A stretch of DNA of 5,443 nucleotides, taken from assembly GCA_964449305.1 (NCBI GenBank), contig CAYUYM010000216.1, positions 1 to 5,443 of the forward strand, given 5' to 3'. The notes under the pieces are model-generated. The model was not told where the DNA came from and did not search any database. It saw nothing but the letters and a program-made list of their open reading frames with translations. Numbering within the stretch: the first letter of the stretch is position 1; every line of letters begins with the position of its first letter. Position numbers and translations under genes: made by a program. Shown here piece after piece: positions 1 through 5,441 of the stretch. The stretch is from CAYUYM01 sp964449305. Its GTDB lineage: Bacteria; Bacteroidota; Ignavibacteria; SZUA-365; CAYQST01.

Positions 1-946
1 TTCCCCCCCGCACGAAACGTGCCCGGATCCCCTGGTCGATCATCATCTGCCGGAGAAAGATGGCGAAGGAAAGGGCGGTTCCACCGGCACCTGCCTGGAA
101 AGAGAACCCGTCGCGCAGGATGCCTGCGGCCTGCACAAAGCGTGCGGTGAGCTCCGCGATGTACAGGCGGTCGGGGCTCTTCGTGATGTTCGTGGTGCCC
201 GACACGATCTTCTCGGGGATGCCGATCTGGTCGGTCACGACCACGAAGTCGACATGGTTGCCCTGGATCTGCCATGGCACGCAGGGAAAGGGAACGAGGT
301 TGTCCGTGACCACGATCACCCTGTCCGCATACTGCGAATCCGCCAGGGCGAAGCCGAGCCCGCCGCAGGCAGAGGGCCCGTTGACGCCATTGGCATTGCC
401 GAAGGGATCGGCCGTGGGCGCGGCGATCACGGCAATGTCGATGTGCACCTCACCGTCCTGGATCGCCTGATAGCGTCCACCATGCGAGCGCAGCACGCCG
501 AGGCCGCGCATGCGCCCGGAGCTCGCGTAGTCGCCGAGCGGGCCGTTGAGCGATCCCTCGATGTGATGAATGACGCCCGACTCCAGATGATCGACGAGCG
601 GCGCGTGGCACTTGAAGGCGGCCGAGGGAAACCAACGGAGATCGCGTATGCCGAGCTCGGCGGCGATGGCGAACACCTGGTTGGCGATGAGATCGCCGTC
701 GCGAAAATGGTGATGCGACGAGATGGTCATGCCGTCGCAGAGACCGGCCCTGATGAGTGCGGTCCGAAGATCCGGCACCACCTTGTTGCCATTGTCGGGA
801 TAGTCGGCGTTGGAGGCGATGCGCGGCGCGGCCTTGCGCCCGGTGGGGATATGCTTCCCGACACCCTGATAGGGTACGGCGGTGACGCCGTTGATGTCGG
901 TGACGACGCTGCGGCCGGCGGCATTGGTGACGAGTTGATCAGCCAT
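1..946 (-). CDS. citF: Citrate lyase alpha subunit (citrate:acetyl-ACP transferase), 3' end outside window
   Basis: CitF swaps the acetyl group on the acyl-carrier subunit for citrate, giving citryl-ACP and free acetate, in the cytoplasmic citrate lyase complex. I translated 315 codons from ATG at 946 with no stop. E. coli CitF is about 510 residues, so about 190 C-terminal residues are cut off by the window edge. Landmarks shared with enteric CitF are DGMTISSHHHFRDGDL (71-86), KCHAPLVDH (112-120), LRSHGGR (152-158), DPFGNANG (180-187) and GFSFQAGAGG (280-289). The first 58 or so residues are less conserved. GGAGG (960-956) lies 9 nt before the ATG, inside the end of the citDE gene. The ATG overlaps the citDE stop by 8 bp, so translational coupling is likely. 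In a sample of the first 40 codons I counted 32 ending in G or C. Family assignment is firm. A related substrate such as citramalate cannot be excluded. Confidence 0.95.
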   Translation of the reverse strand, partial: MADQLVTNAAGRSVVTDINGVTAVPYQGVGKHIPTGRKAAPRIASNADYPDNGNKVVPDLRTALIRAGLCDGMTISSHHHFRDGDLIANQVFAIAAELGIRDLRWFPSAAFKCHAPLVDHLESGVIHHIEGSLNGPLGDYASSGRMRGLGVLRSHGGRYQAIQDGEVHIDIAVIAAPTADPFGNANGVNGPSACGGLGFALADSQYADRVIVVTDNLVPFPCVPWQIQGNHVDFVVVTDQIGIPEKIVSGTTNITKSPDRLYIAELTARFVQAAGILRDGFSFQAGAGGTALSFAIFLRQMMIDQGIRARFVRGG

Positions 947-2162
947 TGGTGTAGCCCTCCCTCCAGTTCTCGCTGATGATTCCGGATTTCACTGCGACCG
1001 CGATGGTGCGCTGCGCCCGTTTCACGACGGGGGCATCGATCATCTTGGAACCGAGCGCCACAACACCGAGTCCGCGGCGTGCGGCATCCTCGAAGGCGAG
1101 CACGATCTTCTGCGCCCGTTCAATTTCCCTGGGATTCGGGGCAAAGGCCTCGTGCACCACGTGCACCTGTCGCGGGTGAATGCATCCCTTGCCATCGAAG
1201 CCGAGGGATTTGGCCTCCAGCACCGAGGTGCGCAGCCCCGCCTCATCGTTGACGTCGGAGAACACCGTGTCGATGGGTTGCAGACCGGCCGCGCGTGCCG
1301 CGTTCAGCACCGCGCCGCGCATCCAGAGCGACTCGCGTCCCTCCAGCGTCCGCTCTGCGCCGATGTCGGCCGTGTAATCCTCGAGACCGATGGAGAGAGC
1401 GACGAGGTTGGGCGAGGCCGTGGCGATGGCGTGTGCATTGATCGCCCCGAGGGCGGATTCGATGATGGGCATGAGGAAGACGTCCTGCGTGATGCCGTGT
1501 TCCGCCTTGATGGCCGTGATGGCGGCGTCCACCTCACGAATCTGATCAGCGGTCTCCACCTTCGGGATGAGGATGAGGTTGGGCATCTGTGGGATGATGG
1601 CCTGGAGATCGGTGAAGCCCAGCGGGAGCTGGTTGATGCGCACCATCTTTTCCGCTCCGAGGAAGTCCACCTCACGAAGCGCGTTGCGTACCATGATGCG
1701 CGCAGTGTCCTTCTCCGGCGGCGCCACGGAATCCTCGAGATCGAGGATGATGGCATCAGGGGCATGGATGCCTGCATTGATGGCGAGTTTGGGATCGTTG
1801 CCCGGCAGGTAGAGCCGGCTGCGGCGCAGTCGGTCGCGAGCCGTGGTGTACTGCGTCTCCTGGCGCAGGGGCAGGAGGTATTCACGCGACTCATCCGGGT
1901 TGAGACGGCGGATGGCCGCCTCGCAGCGTGCGGCCATGACGTAGGGCAGTGCGCCGCTGTCCTCGATGGCGACCCGGGCGTGGTGAATGGAGAAGAACTG
2001 AAGCATGTCGGAAATGAGCCGTCGGTTGGCTTCGCCATACTGGACTGCCACCTTGGAGGTCATCTCGATGACGATGCCGCCATCACTGGCTGGTGTGATG
2101 CTGATCCAGCAGTCGGAACGGACGTCCTTTCCTCGGCGTCCGGCCTCCGCGTAGTGATTCAT
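939..2162 (-). CDS. citE: Fused citrate lyase acyl-carrier (CitD) and citryl-ACP lyase beta (CitE) protein
   Basis: This 407-residue protein joins two citrate lyase subunits that are usually separate. Residues 1-88 resemble CitD: Ser16 (in VRSDC) fits the Ser14 that carries the phosphoribosyl-dephospho-CoA group in enteric CitD, and the YGEANRRLI and DSGALPYVMAAR motifs follow. After a linker (about 89-113), residues 114-400 are CitE of the HpcH/HpaI aldolase superfamily. They show SRLYLPG (115-121), LDLEDSV (140-146), VRINQLP (174-180), IPKVET (199-204), IIES (233-236), GLEDY (259-263) and FDGKGCIHPRQ (322-332). Glu236 and Asp262 have the 26-residue spacing of the Mg-binding Glu/Asp pair in characterised CitE. 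CitE cleaves citryl-ACP to acetyl-ACP and oxaloacetate. I chose ATG 2162 because GAGGA (2171-2167) precedes it and it places the carrier Ser at the usual distance from the N-terminus. A TTG at 2222 would add 20 residues but has no ribosome site. citF follows with an 8-bp overlap. Confidence 0.93.
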   Translation of the reverse strand: MNHYAEAGRRGKDVRSDCWISITPASDGGIVIEMTSKVAVQYGEANRRLISDMLQFFSIHHARVAIEDSGALPYVMAARCEAAIRRLNPDESREYLLPLRQETQYTTARDRLRRSRLYLPGNDPKLAINAGIHAPDAIILDLEDSVAPPEKDTARIMVRNALREVDFLGAEKMVRINQLPLGFTDLQAIIPQMPNLILIPKVETADQIREVDAAITAIKAEHGITQDVFLMPIIESALGAINAHAIATASPNLVALSIGLEDYTADIGAERTLEGRESLWMRGAVLNAARAAGLQPIDTVFSDVNDEAGLRTSVLEAKSLGFDGKGCIHPRQVHVVHEAFAPNPREIERAQKIVLAFEDAARRGLGVVALGSKMIDAPVVKRAQRTIAVAVKSGIISENWREGYTNG

Positions 2163-2166
2163 GAAA

Positions 2167-2171
2167 TCCTC
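2167..2171 (-). promoter_or_regulatory. Ribosome binding site of the citD-citE fusion gene
   Basis: GAGGA lies 4 nt before ATG 2162 on the minus strand. It decides between this ATG and the in-frame TTG at 2222, which has no purine-rich site upstream. Confidence 0.6.
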
Positions 2172-2277
2172 GAGTTGTTCGTGTGATGCGGCGGCGGAGG
2201 CGTTGGAGCCATGTGCCGCCAATACGGAACGGGATGGGATAGGCGCTCAGCGTCATCCAGCCCGGTCCCGAGCATGC

Positions 2278-2283
2278 AATATA
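2278..2283 (-). promoter_or_regulatory. Possible weak promoter -10 element for the citrate lyase operon
   Basis: TATATT on the minus strand lies between the T9SS-protein stop and the citDE start. It would give a leader of roughly 110 nt. The only -35-like match upstream (TTCACT) is 15 nt away, which is short, and it falls in the hairpin loop described at 2290-2318. The downstream TATATTGC also loosely resembles the Bacteroidetes TAnnTTTG element. No better promoter for citDE is visible in the 169-nt gap, but the call is weak. Confidence 0.2.
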
Positions 2284-2289
2284 GCGAGA

Positions 2290-2318
2290 GTGGAGGAAAG
2301 TGAATGGCACTCCTCCAC
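2290..2318 (-). terminator. Inverted repeat, possible terminator after the T9SS-protein gene
   Basis: A perfect 8-bp stem (GTGGAGGA with TCCTCCAC, arms 2290-2297 and 2311-2318) encloses a 13-nt loop. It starts 13 nt beyond the TAG stop at 2332-2334 in the sense of transcription. The sequence after it (CTCTCGCTATATT) is only moderately T-rich, so a classical U-tract is missing. A run of seven C on the plus strand (2318-2324) borders the stem. Its position between two functionally unrelated gene sets supports a terminator. The missing U-tract keeps confidence moderate. Confidence 0.4.
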
Positions 2319-2331
2319 CCCCCCGCTCCGT

Positions 2332-3117
2332 CTACCGCCGCACCGCCAGCATCCGTGAATGATGCACGCCGTTGGCGACAAGGTCCACAACATACGACCC
2401 GGTGGGCAGGGCGCCGATGCCAAGCGTCATGGCGTACTCGCCGGCCTCCGACACCTCCGCGCGCTTGACCACCAGCATCTCCTCACCGATGATCGAGTGA
2501 ATCCTGATGTCGACGGTGGCGGCCTGCGGCAATCGGTATTCCAACGTGACAGCCGTGCATGCCGGATTCGGATGGGGGGCTTGAAGCAGCACCGAGCCAG
2601 GCTGGCCGGGGCGTTGCAGGGCGACCACCGGGGAATACTCGATGGAACCATCCAACGCATGCATCGCCAGGCGATAGTGCAGAACAGCGGTCAGAGGTGG
2701 GAGCCGGACCTCATCGCGGAACTCGTAATCCCGGCTGATGAACAGCCCACCCTCTGCGGGCACAAACCCGCGGTTCTCCCACAGTGCCGCATCGAAGGAC
2801 CGCTGCACCTCGTACCCGGCAATGTCCTGTTCCGACAGCGTCGTCCATCGGAGATGCACGCAGTCCCCGACGAGCGCCGCGGAAAAGGTCAGCAGCTCCA
2901 CGGGCGTGATGACCATGCCTGGACACAGGCAACTGACGTCCCCGATGATCAGGGAGCCATGGCCGGGGTTGTTGGCAAAGATCCTGTCTGCACACAACCG
3001 GGCACCAACCGGGACTGTGATTGTGCCCGACGTGGCGACAACGATGTCACCGCGTTGGGCCTGTACCGCTGTGGTCAGCAGCAGGGCTGTCACCAGGCAG
3101 GACCAGACATGGCTCAT
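2332..3117 (-). CDS. Small secreted protein with fibronectin-like module and T9SS C-terminal sorting domain
   Basis: This protein should be exported by Sec and then moved across the outer membrane by the type IX secretion system. From ATG 3117 it has 261 residues. A hydrophobic signal peptide (1-20, ending AVQA before Gln) leads into a short unrecognised region of about 50 residues with Cys42, Cys63 and Cys65. A fibronectin-type-III-like module follows (about 72-168: PVELLTFSA, HLRWTTLSE, GYEVQRS, HYRLAMHALDG, YSPVVAL), as often found before T9SS tails. Residues 181-261 are a type A sorting domain (HPNPA, TLEYRLPQA, HSIIGEEM, LPTGSYVVDL, SRMLAVRR). I chose 3117 because GAGGA lies 5 nt upstream. 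In-frame ATGs at 3153 and 3177 lack good sites, but they would add Arg residues to a signal peptide that otherwise has no Lys or Arg, so the start is uncertain. No enzymatic domain is visible. It lies 43 nt after the fibre gene, probably in the same operon. Confidence 0.85.
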   Translation of the reverse strand: MSHVWSCLVTALLLTTAVQAQRGDIVVATSGTITVPVGARLCADRIFANNPGHGSLIIGDVSCLCPGMVITPVELLTFSAALVGDCVHLRWTTLSEQDIAGYEVQRSFDAALWENRGFVPAEGGLFISRDYEFRDEVRLPPLTAVLHYRLAMHALDGSIEYSPVVALQRPGQPGSVLLQAPHPNPACTAVTLEYRLPQAATVDIRIHSIIGEEMLVVKRAEVSEAGEYAMTLGIGALPTGSYVVDLVANGVHHSRMLAVRR

Positions 3118-3122
3118 GCGTG

Positions 3123-3127
3123 TCCTC
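3123..3127 (-). promoter_or_regulatory. Ribosome binding site supporting start 3117 of the T9SS protein
   Basis: GAGGA on the minus strand lies 5 nt before ATG 3117. The alternative starts at 3153 (preceded by ACACGGTC) and 3177 (preceded by a weak AAGG) have poorer sites. Confidence 0.5.
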
Positions 3128-3160
3128 GTGGATCGCGTGAAGGAGATGTCCATGACCGTG

Positions 3161-5002
3161 TCATCTGGCCTGTGCATGAAGTGATGCCTTCGTCTTCGCA
3201 GGCCGCGTCACGAGCTGGCGCAGCTCCTCGATCTGCCTGACGAGGGATTCAATCTGCGCCCCCTGCTTCGCCTCATCGGACCTCAGACTCGCGATGGTCG
3301 TTTCCATTGCGTCAATAAGCGCCTGCTGCTCCTTGATCGCCTCCACAAGGATGGGCGTGAGGCGTGCATAGTCCACCGTCTTGTATCCATCCTGATCCGA
3401 GGAAACGAGCTCGGGATACACCACCTCCACCTCCTGGGCGATGAACCCGAGCTGCCTTTCGGCCGGGAAACCACGGGTGGGAAATTCGTCCTTCTTCAGG
3501 ACGTAGCTGACTCCACGCAGTCGGGTGAGCTGTGGGAGGGCATTCTCGAGCGTGGCGATCTCCTTCTTGAAACGGATATCTGATGAGGTCCATACTCCAG
3601 CCGAGCAGATCGCCGGGCCGCTGACGGAAAGGCCGAACGTGCCTCCACCCAATTGCGCATTGTACCCGGAACTCGAACACAATCCATAGACGCCGGCACC
3701 GCCGCTTATGGAGCAGGTGCCATAGACCCCCCAGCCACTGCCGCCCTGCGAACCCCACACCCCGATGCCGGTTGCGCCGGTGCCGTTGTTCCTGCCACGC
3801 ACTGCAGCGGAGTACGCGGCGGGGCTGGGCAGATTGATCTCCCCGAGCACGCCACAACCGTTGGCGGTTGATCCTGTCGCCACTCCATACACACCATGGC
3901 CTTGATATGCCAGAGATCCCAGCGATCCGGATCCGAGATTCTGCCCAAACAGAGCAGCCCCTCCTGGACCTGCACACAGCCCGTACACCCCGACACCTTC
4001 CCCGGCATGCTGCCCCCACACGCCGTAGCCATCGCTCCCCGTGCCGAAGTTTTTTCCATACACCCCGGCAGAGCTGCTGGAGGGGCTCGTTCCAGTGACA
4101 TGCCCCGCCACACCGTGGGAATTCGGTGATGCACCGGTCTGCGTCCCGAACACACCGACACCGCTGGTGGCCGAGCTGACGCCATGCACCCCGTAGGCAC
4201 CCTCACCAAGGGAACCTGTGCTCATGGTGGATGGGTTGTTCCCGCGTACTGCCGGGCTGGTTGCCACCGTGGTGCTTCCGCGTACGCCGATGGGTCCGGC
4301 ACCCAAGGCTCCTTCCGACAGCGTACCGGTGTTGTACCCATACACCCCGATGCCGTAATTCCCGGACACCATTCCAGCCACCCCCCATCCATCCCCGTTC
4401 TGCAGTCCATACACGCCGATGCCGAGCGTTGAGGTGCCGTTGTTGACGCCGAGGACTCCCGCGGAGAAGCCGCCAGGCGTCGTCGAGAGAACCTCCCCCT
4501 TCACACCAGCGACATCGGATGCGGTGCTGCTGTTTGTGCCAAGCATGGCGGCGGTCCCCGAGGAGGTGACGGCATCCAAAGCGTGCCCGGTACCCGCATT
4601 GATGACAACCGGACCTGAAGCAGCGGCGACTGTGCGCCCACCACCTGCACCACCGAAGTTGTATGCGTCGTTGAGCGAGCCGCCCCCGGTGGGCGTGGCC
4701 CAAGCAGCCAGCCCCGAGGCATCGGACGTCAGGACCTTTCCCGCACCAGGTGCACCACCTGTGATCTTGACCTGTCCCACCACGTGCAGCGCTGCGTCCG
4801 GGGTGTTGGTGTTGATGCCCAGGCTTGTCATCCAGACAGGGCCATTTCCAAAAACGGAAAACAGCGGGACAAGACTGTTGTTCTTGACCGTGAATGAATA
4901 TGCACCGGAATTCCCACCCAACTTCGCCTCAATTTCCTGGGCTGAACTGGAACAGATGGCGACGACACTTCCAATCAGCACGACATGCACTGCAATCCTC
5001 AT
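3161..5002 (-). CDS. Secreted tail-fibre-like protein with GVYG repeats and C-terminal S74 intramolecular chaperone
   Basis: The 613-residue product looks like a secreted trimeric fibre. A signal peptide (1-21, cleavage near SSA/QE) has Cys17, but Ile before it argues against a lipobox. A head region follows with LGINTNTPDAALHV (61-74) and GAGKVLTSDASG (86-97), a pattern common before repeat stalks in Bacteroidota-group proteins. Residues 164-444 hold about 20 copies of a [A/I/V/Y/W/H]-G-V-x-G unit. The C-terminus (about 473-574) is an endosialidase chaperone/peptidase S74 domain: SDIRFKKE (474-481), LGFIAQE (518-524), VYPELV (528-533) and YKTVDYARLTPILVEAIKEQQ (540-560), leading into a coiled coil to about 599. 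In phage fibres this domain drives trimerisation and then cleaves itself off at the Ser of the SDxRxK motif. That motif is intact here, so self-release is expected. ATG 5002 has a nearly perfect Shine-Dalgarno. A 26-residue His/Gln-rich extension from 5080 would bury the signal peptide and was rejected. No T9SS tail and no phage genes are present in the window. The ligand is unknown. Confidence 0.88.
   Translation of the reverse strand: MRIAVHVVLIGSVVAICSSSAQEIEAKLGGNSGAYSFTVKNNSLVPLFSVFGNGPVWMTSLGINTNTPDAALHVVGQVKITGGAPGAGKVLTSDASGLAAWATPTGGGSLNDAYNFGGAGGGRTVAAASGPVVINAGTGHALDAVTSSGTAAMLGTNSSTASDVAGVKGEVLSTTPGGFSAGVLGVNNGTSTLGIGVYGLQNGDGWGVAGMVSGNYGIGVYGYNTGTLSEGALGAGPIGVRGSTTVATSPAVRGNNPSTMSTGSLGEGAYGVHGVSSATSGVGVFGTQTGASPNSHGVAGHVTGTSPSSSSAGVYGKNFGTGSDGYGVWGQHAGEGVGVYGLCAGPGGAALFGQNLGSGSLGSLAYQGHGVYGVATGSTANGCGVLGEINLPSPAAYSAAVRGRNNGTGATGIGVWGSQGGSGWGVYGTCSISGGAGVYGLCSSSGYNAQLGGGTFGLSVSGPAICSAGVWTSSDIRFKKEIATLENALPQLTRLRGVSYVLKKDEFPTRGFPAERQLGFIAQEVEVVYPELVSSDQDGYKTVDYARLTPILVEAIKEQQALIDAMETTIASLRSDEAKQGAQIESLVRQIEELRQLVTRPAKTKASLHAQAR
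3671..4513 (-). repeat. Degenerate tandem repeats encoding GVYG/GVxG units of the fibre stalk
   Basis: About 20 units such as IGVYGLQ, WGVAGMV, IGVYGYN, VGVFGTQ, AGVYGKN, YGVWGQH, VGVYGLC, IGVWGSQ and AGVYGLC recur every 10-20 residues. At the DNA level this shows as recurring plus-strand CATACACCCCGATGCC-like words (for example near 4338 and 4407). Unit spacing is irregular and codons have diverged, so the array is old, not a fresh expansion. Several late units carry a Cys (fibre residues 343, 383, 430, 442). Regular Gly-Val-x-Gly turns suggest a beta-helical or beta-prism stalk, which is an inference. Confidence 0.8.
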
Positions 5003-5004
5003 GA

Positions 5005-5013
5005 CACCTCCTT
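5005..5013 (-). promoter_or_regulatory. Strong Shine-Dalgarno of the fibre gene
   Basis: AAGGAGGTG on the minus strand matches nine bases of the canonical anti-Shine-Dalgarno complement. Its GGAGG core sits 4 nt before ATG 5002. This fixes the start and suggests efficient translation. It also shows that this organism uses Shine-Dalgarno initiation. Confidence 0.85.
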
Positions 5014-5075
5014 GATGTTGAAATGATGGGAGCGTGTGATGCTGATGTTGGTGATACGATGGCAACTGATGATGA

Positions 5076-5107
5076 GGCATGTGGAACGTGAGTCAGGGCA
5101 TGTGGAA
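5076..5107 (-). repeat. Pair of 11-bp direct repeats, 21-bp period
   Basis: The plus-strand word GGCATGTGGAA occurs at 5076-5086 and 5097-5107, exactly 21 bp apart. On the transcribed sense it reads TTCCACATGCC. The copies lie in the fibre leader, about 75 and 95 nt upstream of the ATG. A period of two helical turns would suit a dimeric DNA-binding protein, but chance duplication is possible. Confidence 0.5.
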
Positions 5108-5222
5108 GCCCCGCACTGGGAACATCCTGCCACCTTCTCAAGACCACTCGCCTGATCTGCCCCTGCACCATAACGCAACGCGTCTCCTGGAAAACACCAT
5201 GAACCGGACAGAACATACATCT

Positions 5223-5269
5223 CCACCTTGAATCCGGCAGGTGGTGTCCCCAGGAAACGATGTGCCGGA
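5223..5269 (-). promoter_or_regulatory. Possible H-type pseudoknot or alternating stems in the leader
   Basis: On the minus strand TCCGGCA (5269-5263) can pair with TGCCGGA (5239-5233), and CCACCT (5244-5239) can pair with AGGTGG (5228-5223). The pairings interlock in the order a-b-c-d with a:c and b:d and no free base between b and c, which is the H-type pseudoknot topology. They share base 5239, so one pair must give way. The last arm is the Shine-Dalgarno-like stretch before ATG 5220 of the small leader ORF. Complementarities this short also arise by chance. Confidence 0.25.
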
Positions 5270-5293
5270 CTGGAAGATCAGATGCGTGAGCCG

Positions 5294-5322
5294 ATTATAG
5301 GCATTTCTGTGCGAATTCGCAA
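5294..5322 (-). promoter_or_regulatory. Sigma70-type promoter of the fibre operon
   Basis: TTGCGA (-35, 5322-5317) and a perfect TATAAT (-10, 5299-5294) are separated by exactly 17 bp on the minus strand. Transcription would start near 5287. This is the best promoter match I found in the window, and it faces the fibre and T9SS-protein genes. Confidence 0.7.
5310..5321. promoter_or_regulatory. Perfect 12-bp palindrome over the -35 box, candidate operator
   Basis: TGCGAATTCGCA is a perfect inverted repeat that covers five of the six -35 bases and the upstream part of the spacer. A dimeric repressor bound here would block RNA polymerase. No regulator gene is visible in the window, so the binding protein is unknown. 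Confidence 0.45.
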
Positions 5323-5394
5323 AACAGGGTACATGTAGACCGACCTACGGTGGTTGGATCCCGTGATGCTGCCCAGCCCCGGCCTTGCTGTTTT

Positions 5395-5441
5395 CGGTAA
5401 CGCAAAATTGACCCCCTTGGAGGCAAAACGGTAACGGAAAA
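5395..5441. repeat. Two near-identical 13-bp direct repeats upstream of the fibre promoter
   Basis: CGGTAACGCAAAA (5395-5407) and CGGTAACGGAAAA (5429-5441) match at 12 of 13 bases with a 34-bp period. They lie about 75-120 bp upstream of the -35 box. They could be activator sites for the fibre promoter, or belong to a neighbouring gene beyond the window. The rest of 5323-5443 shows no gene or other clear element. Confidence 0.45.

Larger units (their letters stand above)
5003..5287 (-). other. Long 5' leader of the fibre operon
   Basis: If the promoter at 5294-5322 is used, transcripts carry about 285 nt before the fibre ATG. The first part (5269-5223) can form two interlocking stems. The last 70 nt (5080-5014) is a G-poor CATCA-rich stretch, likely unstructured, which would leave the Shine-Dalgarno open. 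An open frame of 73 codons (ATG 5220, or GTG 5226) runs through the leader. Its TGA stop (5001-4999) overlaps the fibre ATG as ATGA. Its product is Cys-rich in the middle (CSQC, then Cys at TCP, TCL, SCH) and I recognise no family, so I do not call it a gene. No tRNA, rRNA or known riboswitch is recognisable. Confidence 0.5.

Noticed and set aside
254..976. Plus-strand open frame of 240 codons opposite citF
   Set aside because: The minus strand here is clear CitF with many family motifs. The plus frame has no family signal and is an antisense shadow.
1152..2186. Long plus-strand open frame of 344 codons opposite citDE
   Set aside because: It mirrors a strongly conserved CitD-CitE coding frame. 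Its translation is rich in His, Arg, Asp and Gly with no recognisable motif, as expected for the antisense of a GC-rich gene.
2359..3240. Plus-strand open frame of 293 codons opposite the T9SS protein
   Set aside because: The minus strand carries a coherent signal peptide, fibronectin-like module and sorting domain. The plus frame has no hydrophobic or conserved pattern.
3671..4513. CRISPR-like array, because of recurring words in this stretch
   Set aside because: Repeat units are irregularly spaced, degenerate and lie in an open protein frame encoding GVxG units. There is no constant repeat and spacer structure.
3161..5002. Prophage tail fibre gene
   Set aside because: The protein has a Sec signal peptide and a head region typical of secreted Bacteroidota-group proteins. 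Its neighbours are a T9SS cargo protein and citrate lyase, with no phage structural or assembly genes. Only the S74 domain is phage-like.
5003..5080. 26-residue N-terminal extension of the fibre protein from ATG 5080
   Set aside because: It is His/Gln-rich and would bury the signal peptide, and the near-perfect Shine-Dalgarno would then lie inside the gene. ATG 5002 is far better.
5408..5437. Plus-strand promoter starting with TTGACC at 5408
   Set aside because: At 17-18 bp spacing the -10 positions read GTAACG or TAACGG, too far from TATAAT to support a promoter.
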